DNA of 64,000 nt from Phascolomyces articulosus (GCA_025677815.1 JAIXMP010000017.1:434001-498000), one strand, 5' to 3'; shown: positions 1 to 11,796, numbered from the stretch's first letter. Notes: generated by a model from the letters alone, not told the origin. Translations and numbers: made by a program.

Positions 1-2
1 AT

Positions 3-122
3 GCTGGTATTTCAGAAGGTGCCACTGTTTCTGGATTCGTCCGTTGGGAAGTTGGTGAGGGTATTGAAAAGAAGGAAAACGACTTTGCAAGTGAAGTCCA
101 AAAAGCTGCTCAAGGAAATTAG
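3..122 (+). CDS. TSF1: Elongation factor Ts, mitochondrial (C-terminal end, partial)
   Basis: The frame starting at base 3 reads 39 codons to a TAG at 120-122; the 5' part lies outside the window. The peptide contains [19 protein letters not shown] followed by a short Ala/Gln-rich tail. This matches the C-terminal end of EF-Ts, where a GF-R-x-VGEGIEK block precedes an acidic, Ala-rich helix. EF-Ts is the guanine-nucleotide exchange factor for EF-Tu; in fungi the nuclear gene encodes the mitochondrial factor. The longer overlapping frame beginning at base 1 is a shadow, because only frame 3 carries the family signature. The call rests on this short C-terminal block alone; targeting peptide and catalytic N-domain cannot be seen. 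Confidence 0.8.
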   Translation, partial: AGISEGATVSGFVRWEVGEGIEKKENDFASEVQKAAQGN

Positions 123-1562
123 ATATAAAAAATTACACTTTTGTTGCAGTTTCTCCGTCTTGTCATTAATCATTAGAAAAAAAAGTATTTCATTCACCTT
201 GCTCTTCGTCATTAGAAAACAAAATCCAATATGAATCCTCTCTCTTTCTCACTCATCCATCCATTGTATAGATTTTAATTATAATTTTTCCCATCTATTT
301 TTTCTACGTACATATAATATATATCAAAAGTAATACTATTACAGCACTGTAACAATTCGTCACCATTTCTTCATGAGACATATTTTTTCATGAAAATCAA
401 TTTATTCTCCCATAACTACTTGTTATACAATTAGTACGTATTATGGCTGCTGATACGGCAATGAAATTTCAATGTAAACAAATGCTAAAACTCATGATGG
501 GTCATTCAATCTGTATATGATTAAGCATTTCTCATAAATACTTTATTGTTAATATATACGATTACGAACATCCCCAACAATAACCCATTTTTTTTTCGAT
601 ATTACTTATACAATGTCTGTTCCTTTCTTTAATTTTTTCTCGTCGAACATCAATGAGTATATAGTAAGAAAACCTATAGGGTTGAATACAGGGTTTGATT
701 TACATTATAGGTCTTTCAGTAGTACCTATATAGAATATTTAATTTGATGTTTTTTATATAATAACTTTCTTCCTTTATGAACATTTAAACTATAATTATT
801 TTTTTTTGTATATAGAATACATTCTGTAATGCAGCAGAAAAAGTAGTAGACATGCTGACATTTGATGATTATTTGATTTCATTACATTCTCTCATGATGA
901 GTTAGCATGATATCTTCTCACATGGAGTAGTGACACATGGTTATTCGCGGAAAAATAATATATAGCTTATATAAACTAACATCGATACATATATCCGAGC
1001 AACCGGCTTTTTTTTTCAATTAGGTTAAAAGAAGAACAGGTTAGTGGTATTTATATACTTCAATGAAGGATTTTTTTCTGCTTTCAATCATGATATAGCA
1101 ACACGACTCGTGTTTTATTCTTATATTAAAGTGAATATTATTATCGTGTTAAATACCTCGATAAGCATAAAATAAAGTATTTTGTTTTGGATACAAGCTA
1201 ACAAGAGAGAAAATTAACAAAAAGAATTACATTCTATTACCCACAAGACGCATATATAAGGGAAACGAAAGGTTTTTTGGTATCATAGTAGTAAATCTAA
1301 GTTTAATTTGATAGTCCGTAGGACAGAATGGTCTGTTTACTACATAACAATAATTGCTTGCACTGTTATTAATGAAGGGTAGTATTATATGTATCTATTT
1401 AATTAATTGTAAGCTATTTGTTAGTATCATTTTTTAAAGGCACAAGCTCTATTAGGAATTTACTTCAGGAATTTTATTCAAATAGTACAGTACTTCGTTA
1501 AACAGAAGAAAAAAAAAGTGTTTTATATGCTGCTTTATTCTTATTATCAGTCTTTTTCATAG
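123..1562. other. AT-rich intergenic stretch
   Basis: About 1.4 kb of AT-rich DNA with dense stops in all frames. I see no gene. The 3' portion (about 1300-1560) probably contains eroded N-terminal exons of the lipase pseudogene that follows, but the translation is too degraded to assign boundaries. Confidence 0.5.
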
Positions 1563-2632
1563 GATTTTACATTCAATAAAATGGATTATCCTATTGTTGA
1601 AGGAACCCAGGCAAGTTCATGATGGTATGTTATTCTTCTTTGTAATATCTTCTAATTATATTATATATAAAGCAAGTAAGTGGAATAGTTTATATAATAT
1701 CCATTATTTATATTTAATTCAATATTTATGAGTTATAGGGTTTCTCAGGAGTTACAATACATTAGGAGACCGTATCATGAATACTCTTGAGACCAACTAG
1801 ATCATTTCCATGATTACAGAGTAGACGTTGTGGGGTACGTCATAAGAACTAAGTTGACTATAATACAGTAGTATTCACTAGTTAACATGTAGAGTTTCAA
1901 ACACATTTGCTTATTTTATAAAGTCATAGCCTAGGAGGTGCTCTAGCTGTACTTCTTGGTGCTGTAGATATTTTTAACAGATATCAAACACGATATTGTG
2001 CTGATAAAATGTCACTTTTTACGTAAGGAAAGATATAGTACCACTACTGATACACTGCTTGTATTACTATTATTAAATTTCACAAAATAAAATACTAAGT
2101 CAACCTCGTGTTGGTGATCGTGCATTCGCTGAATATCTCTTAAGCACCAATATTCCATATACATGTATTATTAACGACTGTGGCCGTAAGTTTTTATTTG
2201 CCTTCTTTTGTTATATAATATCAGATAATAATATGTCTAACAACATTTCTGTACTGATTATTACAAAATGTACTTATATATATATATATATATTATTCAT
2301 TTATACAGTTATGCCCCATGTTCCATTTACATCATAGGGATATCTTCATTCAGGCAATGAACTCTGGATTAATAATGATGGTGTTGGTAAGTATAATATA
2401 TATTATTCATTTGCGAAAAAAAATGCGGTCATTAAATCTCCCATGTTAAAGCTCTTACGTACTCACATAACTCCCTGGAATCATCACTTGACCACAGCAA
2501 TTTATATTAAACAGAGGCTTGTCCATATGGAATTGAAACCGATAAATGCTCAAATCAAATTGTACCTTTAATTTCACAAGTTTTATAGGTCATTTTACCT
2601 ATTTGGGAATTGATACCGGTCTATGCACCTAA
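1563..2632 (+). pseudogene. Fungal class-3 triacylglycerol lipase, decayed
   Basis: Exons of a Rhizopus/Rhizomucor-type secreted lipase can be followed between good introns. Exon 1563-1624 reads DFTFNKMDYPIVEGTQ and then shifts frame into VHDG. Exon 1739-1834 (FLRSYNTLGDRI...) has an in-frame TAG and a frameshift. The next exon joins at 1834/1924 to rebuild the nucleophile elbow GHSLGGALAVLLGA, the catalytic-Ser motif. Exon 2100 onward gives QPRVGDRAFAEYLL. The exon near 2310 gives PHVPFTS, a TAG, then GYLHSGNELWINNDG. The last exon gives CSNQIVPL, a stop and frameshift, then HFTYLGIDTGLCT with TAA at 2630-2632, including the expected catalytic His. At least three frame breaks and several nonsense codons make a working enzyme impossible, yet introns and family motifs remain. 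The family hydrolyses triacylglycerols outside the cell. Confidence 0.85.
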
Positions 2633-5520
2633 AAAAAAAGGTATGGAACAGCAGGGCTGGAATATACCCATACTTCTTAATAATATTATCCTATCTACTA
2701 TTTCTGTAATATAATTCATAATATATATACTCTTACTTCTTATCCGGTAAAAAATGAATCAATATGGGTGAAGTATAGTTGCCTACCTAGTTACTATATG
2801 CTAAAATAATTATATCATTGGGTTACTCTCCCCTCCCTTTTTATATATTTTATTGTCATACTTTTTTAATTATTAATTCTCACTTTATTGTAAACATAAT
2901 ATTGTATGTATTATAATAACTACTTCTTGAAGGTGTTTATCGAAGATTTGAGTATGAAACGGGTAGCTCAGCAGCATTTATGCATACTATCATGCATGGT
3001 CTGTGCGTTCGGAGATGTTCTCAATGCTTTGTCTATTCAGGCGTGTCTCTTTTATTCCCATATACGATAAGGTAGTAAGAAAGTCAAGAAAAATAAAATC
3101 AATACCCCACGAGAGTAATAAATTTCAGTTGAATACTCAATTATATAAGAAATCATATTATTATGGTTCAGCGAAGGATACTATTTCTTTTATTCTGGAG
3201 GAAAAACCCCTCGTTAAATTCATCCTCTTAATTACATGATCCATACGACTCTCCATCATTTCATTTAACTTTTTAGGAATATAGTCCATTTTTTGATTGA
3301 ATTTATTCAATGAAAAAATCCTCCAAACCATACAATTTACATTTCCCTGGAGCAAATGTTTCTACAATTGTAAAAAAAAAAGTAAACATAACACCCATAA
3401 AAAAGGGGTTGGTAATATACAAATCATCTTTGAGCAATGTGAGCTGCGTGTACAAATGCATATTTCCTTATTACAACATTCTTGGACATTTCTCACGGAC
3501 ATAACAAACTCAACATCATGGTCTTTTCCCATTCTTGAGATTGTAGTCTATTTTCCACGTACGTAAAGTAGTAGTATTCATCATATTATCGCTAAATTAA
3601 TAAAAACCTAATACTAGAGTATACGTTTTATACCATGATCTATTGGGATGATAAAAATTGATATAATGGTAATGGTCAGAGCAGGATCGCATTTGCTTAG
3701 TTTTTGTGTAAGTTCAATATCATGGAAAAAATTGCTTGACACCCATTCTTTTTTTCGTAAAAATCGATTGATTTTGAAACAAATAGTAATGCACTAAAGA
3801 TATTTCAGCAATAAATAATGAATTTTTCTTCTTGCCACAGATCGACAAGAAGAAGCGCATGTCATATCTATCGTTGTCATTGGTAACATCATGAGAAATT
3901 GGGTCTGTTCTCGGAATTTCGAATGAAAAATGTCAATCAAATAGATTAAGTACTTGCAATGGTATATTTTGTTCAGGTAAAATAAACCCTGATTTTTTTT
4001 ATCCAGTTGGGCGTAAACTCCCACCTATCATAATTGGGTAACACAAAATAGGTGTTTGTTGTGGGTAGAAAAAATAACAACGATAACGTTAAACCGGACG
4101 ATTTTACAACGTGTTTTTTTTTATTATAAACATGATAAAGATGAACGTTTTGTTAGTAATAAGCATGATATATAGTTAAAAGGCTTAATAACGAGAAAAA
4201 ATAAGAGTTTTATATTCACATAATTCCTATCATTTAATGTCTTTAGTACCTGTTATTACCTATTATTTTGCATTTTTGTTAACTATCTATATTACATTGA
4301 TTTATATAACGTCGATGAATCTCTTTTGCTTGTCTTATACATATAAAATGAAATTCCTTATCAAAGAATTGATATACTTTGTGGCGTTTCTGCTGATCAA
4401 TAATATTTTTTATTGTTTTGATCGCCGTGTTTGCTGTTTTAGATTTGATAAGGTTTTTCCCTTCTCTCTGACTGTTTTTTTTAAAAAAAATATTTATACA
4501 AAATTAATCCAAAAAAAGATAAGCTCAAGTCTGTGAGTGAGTGTATGTATAATACGATTGTGTATTATTATGGTATGGTAGATTTTTTATTATTATAAAC
4601 TTGAATCTCGCCTGGACTCTCTTTTTTATACCATAAAGTTTGTGCCATTAGTAATTAAAATATATAAAATGGCGGGTCGAATGCATATAAAGGACGGTAT
4701 TTAGTTCTTGTTGCTTGTTTTCCGTTTATGCTACTTTGGAACAAGTACTTAGAAGCTAGTAGGAGTAGTTTGTTATTGGGTTAATCGGCTTACTTTCCGT
4801 GAACACCGATAACCTGTTTTTTTTGTATAATCCGACAGTTATTATAATACATGTTGTTGAACCCATTGCTTGATACTATATATATACAATCCATATTTAT
4901 GCTTATCTGGTACAAAACGAGTTTGAAAAAATAACAAGACAGCTTGGAAAAATTTAAAAAAATTAGTTTGATTTTTTTATAACAAAAAGACAACGACGGG
5001 TTTCGTGTGACAAAATAATAAATAATAACAGCTTATCCCTTATTAGTTATACCAACAATGTGGCTTTCTTAAAAATCAACAATCACGTATAAGCAAATCA
5101 CCATTGAAGAAGTTTAATAAAAAGAAGTAATAGTATAATATAGGTATAATAATACAATTTGTTATTATAATGAAGATAGTAAATGGGGTAAGTGTTAAGC
5201 TAATATAATAATAATGAGTAAGAATATGATGAGGAGTTTGTACACTATTTAAAAGATTTAAAGAATAATGAGAGGTGTTATATGTTGTGATGATGATGTG
5301 TGTAGTAGTAGGGAGAAAATGAGACAATACATCATTATATAGTTTAGTTTCTATTATATACATATTGGATGATGCGTAAAAAAGGTAGTTGTTGTAAAGG
5401 ACCAGCAAATACTACACTATAGATATATATTGAATATTTTTTTATAATAGGTTCTTTTTCTTCTTTGTGATAATATTATTTTTGTTAATCTTTGAGGATT
5501 GCGTGTTTCTTTTCTGAAGA
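2633..5520. other. Gene-poor AT-rich stretch
   Basis: Nearly 2.9 kb with no gene I can support. A tract around 2930-3240 reads with a more coding-like composition on both strands but matches no family I recognise and is interrupted by stops. The longer frames at 4237-4536 and 5076-5408 are hydrophobic or Thr/Ile/Tyr-rich translations of AT-rich DNA and look spurious. Confidence 0.5.
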
Positions 5521-6888
5521 TTAATAGGATAAGAAAACGCCACTATCTCGACTTTCACAATCGTCACTGCTACTACCACTACTACTACAATCAGTATAGT
5601 AACAAAGTGCTTCAGTGGTTGTAATAGCTGTAGTAGCAGAGGAGGAAGATCGGGTTGATAATAATTGACGACATGTAGTACTACTGGAAATTGAGTTTGG
5701 AATGGAGGTCATAACAGAAGACGACATGAACAACAACGATGGGGGCGCAGGAAGAGGTGGAAGAGAAGGTTTCATTATATGCACTAGTTCAACCGGAAAT
5801 TCGAGTTGTAACTTATCGTCATGTCCCTGTGTACTACTGAAAGAAAGTGTCACACAAAGTCGATGTCGGATTTTGATGAATTCCGTTGATACACTAGGAT
5901 GTGGCTGTTGAGCATCGGGTGCAAACGCAATGGGTAATCGGCAGGGTTGTGTCCATGATTGAGCAGGAGACATTAATAGATGTGTTGAAATCATACATGG
6001 TTCTGCCAGTCTATTATTATCAATGAAAGAAAACAAGTTATTATTAATATGGATACAATTGACATGAGTGAGACGAAGGAAAAGTAGAAACAAAAACGAA
6101 AGAATCATAACTAACCCCTTTGGATGATGTTTGGTTTCAATGGATTCGAGCAGCTGACATGCCAGTAGACAGGATTCTAATTTGGACTGATTTACCGACT
6201 TGAAAGACGAACGTACCCGAACACTTAAAGCAAATTCTTGTCTTTTTTCATGATCATCCTCACCTTGTTTTTGTTGCTGTTGTTGAAGAAACGGAATGAT
6301 ACTTGGGACTTCGACTTCATATCGCCAGCGTTTACTGGTCGTTGTACCCCAATAGATTCGTGTTTTTGGATGCTTTTGATGATAACTATCGCTTGAACGG
6401 ATGGCTTGGATGGTTCGTGTTGTATAAATACCAAAGGTCGGTAAAGTAGCCGTCAGAGTATATTGAATCGTTGCTTCTTCATCTTTGTTTATAATTACAG
6501 TAGAAAGACTTGGTGGTAAGCAGGCTGGTATATGAAACATAAAGGGCGCAACGAAACAATCTTCTTGCTCGACATAAGTCCACTTGTCTACAATCTGTTG
6601 ATCTTTGAATACAATCATTGTATGATTGTTATTTTGTTGCTTTTCGTCATCGCTGTTGTTATAATTGGGATGACTACTACTGATGACTATGGTGGTACTC
6701 TTTTTACTGATGTTCGATCCATTTTCTTTACCCGACCCCACGTGCCCATATCCTAGGAAATTTAATTGGCTATTCAAGCAGCTCAGATCCTCGACAGATC
6801 GCGCGCGTAACAATCCACGGATGGCAGTTGGTTTATCAGACAATGTTAAACATGGTTCATCTGGATCAATCGTAAAGGACGAGATCAT
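5521..6888 (-). CDS. Arrestin-like (alpha-arrestin) protein
   Basis: ATG at 6888, stop at 5521. The open frame runs through what is probably an unspliced 105-nt intron (6115 down to 6011): donor GTTAGT, acceptor AATAG, no stops, length divisible by three, and the translation inside is an atypical Leu/Phe/Asn-rich stretch. Splicing gives K-G-L-A-E-P-C-M and about 420 residues. The N-terminal half has the arrestin beta-sandwich pattern: IRGLLRARS..., a long acidic/Asn insert, then PFMFHIPACLPPSL and YTLTATLP, characteristic of Arrestin_N. The C-terminal half (CRLPIAFAPDA...) fits Arrestin_C and ends in a Ser/Thr-rich tail. Family members are membrane-traffic adaptors, often recruiting HECT ubiquitin ligases to transporters; I see no clear PPxY motif, so partner choice is open. 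The next upstream gene is the DHHC gene on the same strand. Confidence 0.72.
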   Translation of the reverse strand: MISSFTIDPDEPCLTLSDKPTAIRGLLRARSVEDLSCLNSQLNFLGYGHVGSGKENGSNISKKSTTIVISSSHPNYNNSDDEKQQNNNHTMIVFKDQQIVDKWTYVEQEDCFVAPFMFHIPACLPPSLSTVIINKDEEATIQYTLTATLPTFGIYTTRTIQAIRSSDSYHQKHPKTRIYWGTTTSKRWRYEVEVPSIIPFLQQQQQKQGEDDHEKRQEFALSVRVRSSFKSVNQSKLESCLLACQLLESIETKHHPKGLVMILSFLFLLFLRLTHVNCIHINNNLFSFIDNNRLAEPCMISTHLLMSPAQSWTQPCRLPIAFAPDAQQPHPSVSTEFIKIRHRLCVTLSFSSTQGHDDKLQLEFPVELVHIMKPSLPPLPAPPSLLFMSSSVMTSIPNSISSSTTCRQLLSTRSSSSATTAITTTEALCYYTDCSSSGSSSDDCESRDSGVFLSY

Positions 6889-7538
6889 ATCAAGGTGGAA
6901 AAAGGAAGATTGAATAAGTTTTTTTGATATAAAGAAAAATATAAATGAATAGCCTTTTGATTTTTGTTATGCTTGTAGGTTTTGGAGTTTTCCTTTCGCC
7001 GCAGCTGAAATACAAGAAAACAGGAAGAAGGGCAGGTGGGGAAAAGGGAAAAAAGGGAAAGACGAAAGAAAAGGAATTGTTTGGCAAGCCGCTAAATAAA
7101 ATAAATAAATAAAAAATAATCCAATCCGGAAACACACACATATATTTATATATTATATATTATATACACACACACGCACAAACATTCACATCTGATGTGT
7201 TACAAAATGTCGTTTATTAACAACTAAAGAGGTATATTATTTATCTGCTTTTTACGTACAAATTGTCTAATTGAAGTTGATCATCTGGATAAGTCTTTTA
7301 TAATATAATTTATACAATTTCACGCGCCTTTTTTTATTATTTTCTTAGATTGGGATAAAATAATTGTCCTTCTCCCTGTATTACAATTTGGCAAAAAAGC
7401 CGCGTTGATGAACATCATATTTATAATGACGGCGACGGTCGTTCATACGTTTTGTTTTTACCAAAATGCGTATCTTCTTTTTATTAGGTTAAAGTATTAA
7501 CATTATTACTATTAAATTACGATTATTATAAAGTACTA
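6889..7538. other. Intergenic, arrestin upstream / DHHC downstream
   Basis: 650 bp between the 5' end of the arrestin-like gene and the 3' end of the DHHC gene, both on the minus strand. It contains an AT/AC microsatellite (about 7130-7180). Purine-rich runs on the plus strand (about 6995-7075) give a pyrimidine-rich tract on the coding strand upstream of the arrestin ATG, as is common near fungal start sites. No gene is evident. Confidence 0.5.
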
Positions 7539-8515
7539 TTAAACAATATCATCCGCCTTTTCCAACTGTTTTCGTGGTTCTTCCTCCAGTGATGCTTCTT
7601 CATCCTGTTCCTGTAGTTGTTGTCGCTGCTGTATCCATTGATCTTGATGTGATTGCTGATAACGCATTGCCTCTTCTTCTGTAATGTCTAATATCCTTGC
7701 TGCTTTATTGCCTTTACTATACCGTTTATTCATGGGGGATGAAGGTAAGGGGGATGAGGAGGAGGAAGATGCTGAAGAAAATTTTTCATCCAAAATGGAC
7801 ATATCTAATCCCATATCATCATCATAATCAGGTCCTCCATCTTCCTCAGTATCTAATGTAATTGTAGGGCGGATGGTTTGGGTCGCTAATAATTCCTCCA
7901 TATGTACATTGCGATGCCTTACAGAGGATGTGTGTAAGGGTCGACTCCGCCTTGATCTTTTACGTCTTTTGGATGATGTTGAAATATCTCGACATAATAT
8001 AAATGCTAATCCACGATAAAACAAGTTGTTGACTTGAAGTGAATGATGCCGTCGCCCTCGTCCTCCTCGTCGTTGGTGAAGTTGATGATAGCGAGTATAA
8101 CCCGGTAAATAGCGTCGTACTAATCGTCGCCAAGGTCGTCCCACTTTCCGTAAGAGTCGTAAACTTCGTACAATATATTGTCCTCCTTCTGTTGAACTAA
8201 ACATGGCTGCAGCTTTGTTTGTTGTTGATGATGCTGTTGCTGATACATTAGAGGGTAGTGGTTTCCATAAATCATCTTCCTCTTCATTCTCTTCATGATC
8301 ATACTCTACTTCTGAATCAGGCTCTGAAAATTCGTCATAATAATCGTCAGAATAGTCATCCTCGTCATCTGTATCGTCGTACAAGGAGCGATAATGACTC
8401 GTTCGGTTGATATATTCTACTGTGGTTGTATTCATGCAAGCTTTTTTTTAAGAAAAGAAGAGGGATTTATGTTGTCAGTTTAATCATCATGGGAATAAAT
8501 AAAAAAAATATTCGA

Positions 8516-8547
<32 letters not shown>

Positions 8548-10000
8548 TATCCTTTTGTAAATGCCTCTCTCCTTACCTAATCGAATATGGAAACATAATA
8601 ATCTTAACATAGCAATGGTACCAACCAAAGATAAACCAACGAGTATGGCAGCGATAACGATACTTAAATAGTAAGATCGACTTATACTTGTATTAGCTTC
8701 CGTTGATTCAGCTTTCAGGGCATAATTTGAATAAAATAGCTCCCATGCTATTTTATCATGAATAAAATTGTATATAGAAAATTTGGTAACAAAAAAAAAA
8801 AAAAGAGTTAGAAAAAAAAAACCATGAAACACATTGGTCAACGATTTCATCATCTTACCTTGCCCAGCAAACAAATTCTTTTGATAGACACTTGACCATA
8901 AGGTATAAACAGCCACGCTTGAATACCAAACCAAGGCAAAAAAGGTATATGTGATCAATAACATAAACAGTCTAGAGAATCGTCATTCATGATGGGTTTG
9001 AGTTATTATTTTTTTCATATATATCTCACATCATCATCCGATACCTCGGTTTTCACACACACATGTATCCGATATCCCGGTTTAATTTTTGTTGTACCTG
9101 TAATTACGTTGGCCAATACAACAATTCAGCCAACGACAATGATGATCCATTCCTGCTACACACTTGTTGCACAATTTACAATGACGCGTCGATCGTGGAC
9201 TATATAATATATATATATATATAATATCCAAAATGAATTAAGGAGTTAGACTTTTTTCCTTCTCTCAATGGGTTACACATATTTATCATTTATAGACAGT
9301 TCTTGTTTTTTTTTTGTCAATATAATTAAAAAGAAACCAACTCCTTAACCGCACAGCCAAAAATAATAAAAATCTTTTTGATGATCCCTCCTTCCCTCTC
9401 CTTACACTTTAATACGACAAATACCGCAAACACCTGTTGCTGAATCTACCACTGGAATACCATATTTTCGTACATAAGTTTTACTTCGAGGCACTTCATG
9501 CCGTTGTGTAGTAACAATAGAATCCTCGGTAGGTATAAATGATGTAATGATACTGAGTAACTTGACACCTATACTAAATGCTACCATGATGTATTATGAT
9601 GAAACACATTTTTTTAAAAAAAAGTTAAGGATCATCCCAAATTATTTTTTCTTTTCCAAGGTTCATTTATCTCCTAATAAGTTTCATTTTTTTTTAAAAA
9701 AAAGGATATTTTCCAGCTCCAGGCTGCCCATGGCCATTGAACCACTTGTGTAGTTTCCTGTTCTGAATTCCATGCTTTGACTAAAGTATGGGTAGTGTCT
9801 GAAATAGGTTGGTCATTGATAAAATAATACATGAATCCAAAAAATCCAACATCGACAATGACACCTGCGATCCATTGAAGTAATAAGTAAGTATCCAATG
9901 GGAATTCATAACCATGTGATCGATACCATTCATTCTGTTCCCATGGTGGAATCGTATTTCCAGTATATGCTGATCGTGTAAAGGGTATTCGTAGAATCAT
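7539..10000 (-). CDS. DHHC-type protein S-palmitoyltransferase (ZDHHC1/11-like) with long acidic tail
   Basis: Six exons join in frame: 10000-9710, 9590-9406, 9199-9098, 8971-8859, 8747-8577 and 8440-7539 (1,764 nt, 587 residues). The cysteine-rich domain in exon 3 reads [20 protein letters not shown], with the DHHC motif at residues 177-180. Two N-terminal membrane segments ([35 protein letters not shown]) precede it and two follow ([38 protein letters not shown]). After the last one, MNTTTVEYI resembles the TTxE motif of DHHC enzymes. The enzyme would transfer palmitate from an autoacylated Cys to membrane-protein cysteines. The roughly 300-residue cytosolic tail has an Asp/Glu-rich start, an Arg-rich centre and Ser/Gln runs; that last exon looks like a separate ORF until spliced. 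Intron 1 is of AT-AC type (separate entry). The short overall length of the core and the WLNCCIG block fit the family well. Confidence 0.85.
9591..9709 (-). other. Probable U12-type AT-AC intron in the DHHC gene
   Basis: On the minus strand the intron starts ATATCCTTT (perfect U12-type 5' site), carries GATCCTTAACTTT (U12 branch site) and ends AATAC. Joining the flanks is phase 0 (...WSWK | IMVAFS...) and restores an uninterrupted second membrane helix. No GT donor lies in the needed interval: the nearest GTs are upstream in frames that do not join to any AG here. The branch-site-to-AC distance is about 33 nt, longer than the usual 10-20, but this AC is the first AC or AG downstream of the branch site. 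Confidence 0.75.
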
Positions 10001-11185
10001 TCAATATATAATATATTTGTAAGGATATATTGGTGAGTAATTACAAGGAATGGTATGCGCTTTTCTTTCTTCTTTTTTCGGGTTAAGGTTGTTGGGGAAT
10101 ATCTCTTTTTTTTTTAAGAAAAAAATGTTATTGGATATGTTATTCTTGATTGAGTTTTCGTATTAATTCCTCGGTAATGACATTGGCTTTTTTGGTTTTA
10201 ATGATGAAAAATAGATGAAGGTACAAAGAAAAAAGCAGGAGATCAGTTATATATATTTTTATATTTTTGAGGGAGTGGAAAAAGAAATAAAATAGTAATA
10301 ATCCACTACATAAAACAGATATGGAAGCATGTACATACAAGGCAAGTACACGTACAAGCACACACACACACACAGGTACAATGAAATATAATATAATTAA
10401 AAACAGTGAAGATTGGTGTTACCAAGGATATTTTACTAATCATTCAATTAAAACATACAGGCACACAACATATAAAATAATAACCCAACAAAATCCTTTT
10501 TTTTTACTCCTATACCTACTACTTCTACCTTATCCTTGAAATATTAGATGACAAACCCTTCTTTACAAGGGTAATAGTCTTCAATTTGTTACAGTAATAA
10601 TATGCTGCTATGGCAAATACGCAACAACAATCCCTTTCTTATTTCCCTCTTTTGCTCAATTACCCAAAAAGAAACTACTATAATAATTATGTCAATTCAG
10701 ATTTTCAGGAACATTTTTTTATATTCTATCCCTAAGATATATAATTCGTAGAGGATATTACAGTTTTACAAATCTTCATCATAATAAAAAAGGTACTTGT
10801 ATCAGGGTGACCTAAATAGTTAATAAAGCTCCCTTTCAGGGTTATATGGATATCACATGGATATATGATGATAGTCATTCACCATATATAAAAAAACCAT
10901 TACAATGGAATAAAAGTATATATAGAAAGTAGTAATGAATGATAAACATATTTCAAACACAAATGGTTGCACAGGGCCGTTTTGCATAATTCATGGTCTT
11001 TTGTTTATATATACTAAATACTATTAAATGGCAAAAGAATCTCTTCTTATTATATATCATAATTGGAAAATAATTCTTGGGTACTTGTACATTTTTTTTT
11101 ACGCATGAAAAGATAAAGTGAGTTTCATATTTTCTTTATTATAAAATAATTGTTCGGTAAAAAGTTATCAAATTAGCATTATCAC
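10001..11185. other. Intergenic stretch with one unresolved coding-like end
   Basis: AT-rich, with a (CA)n run near 10358-10375. A minus-strand segment ending at 10140 reads NVITEELIRKLNQE and a stop, behind an AAAAAAG acceptor-like sequence; it could be the last exon of a small gene, but no upstream exon can be assigned. A plus-strand 42-codon frame starts at ATG 10610. Neither is firm enough to call. Confidence 0.35.
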
Positions 11186-11477
11186 CTAATACATCCGCAA
11201 AAATAAAAAGTCATGAGGTCCAAGTAGAGGGGTATATAGCGTAATGTTTAACCAGGAACGAATATAACCTTTCTCCTCCAATAAGTGGATATTTTCTTCT
11301 AAATACTTCTTTTTTAAAATTAGAAGAAAAAAAAAATAAAAAATAAAAACCGAGAAAATGGACCCGTTGATCAGAAAAAGCGACCAGATCATCTTGTGTT
11401 ACCTCCAATGGGTTTGAACCAACGGTATTTACGCTTTTCTTCCTAAGATTCCTCCTTAACCAAAAATTTTCGATCAA
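11186..11477 (-). other. Unresolved coding-like segment
   Basis: Minus-strand frames with non-random composition: one contains NTVGSNPLEVTQDDLVAFSD, and a second, after a T-rich intron-like gap, contains LEEKGYIRSWLNITLYTP and stops at 11186. A third alternative (GEERLYSFLVKH-type reading) is also open. The donor for a clean join is weak, so I cannot settle the frame, and I recognise no family. It may be the 3' part of a small multi-exon gene or a relic. Confidence 0.3.
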
Positions 11478-11789
11478 ACAGAAAAAATTTTCGTTAGATA
11501 AAAAAAGTTTAAATTATATACGAATGATGGATCATTTAGATATAATGAAAAGAAACGATGGAATTACTGAATGATTGAATGATACATCAACCTGATATAA
11601 GTGATCAGTAAGGTTTCATATTCACTAGAGAGAGAAAGACAAGGTGTATATACTATAAAATAGTTATATATATGAAGGCCTTGATATACATACCGGAGTT
11701 ATCCCCCGCTCCAGACTGATAGATTATTTCTTGGGTAATAAGAGTATTGTATATAACGTGAGATGTGTGAGAGCTCGAAAGATAAACCG

Positions 11790-11796
11790 TATAAAG
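11790..11796 (+). promoter_or_regulatory. TATA-box-like element upstream of the OPT transporter
   Basis: TATAAAG lies 149-155 bp before the OPT start codon at 11945 and is followed by a strongly pyrimidine-rich tract (about 11827-11935), an arrangement seen at many fungal core promoters. The match is to a short degenerate motif in AT-rich DNA, so chance is possible. Confidence 0.35.

Noticed and set aside
4237..4536. 99-codon plus-strand ORF
   Set aside because: Hydrophobic translation of AT-rich DNA without GC rise, splice context or recognisable motif.
9674..9709. GT-AG intron alternatives for DHHC intron 1
   Set aside because: The nearest GT donors (in the CAAGTGGTT segment) are phase 0, whereas the available AG acceptors (GTAG, TTTAG, ATAG) would all shift the frame; only the AT-AC pair restores it.
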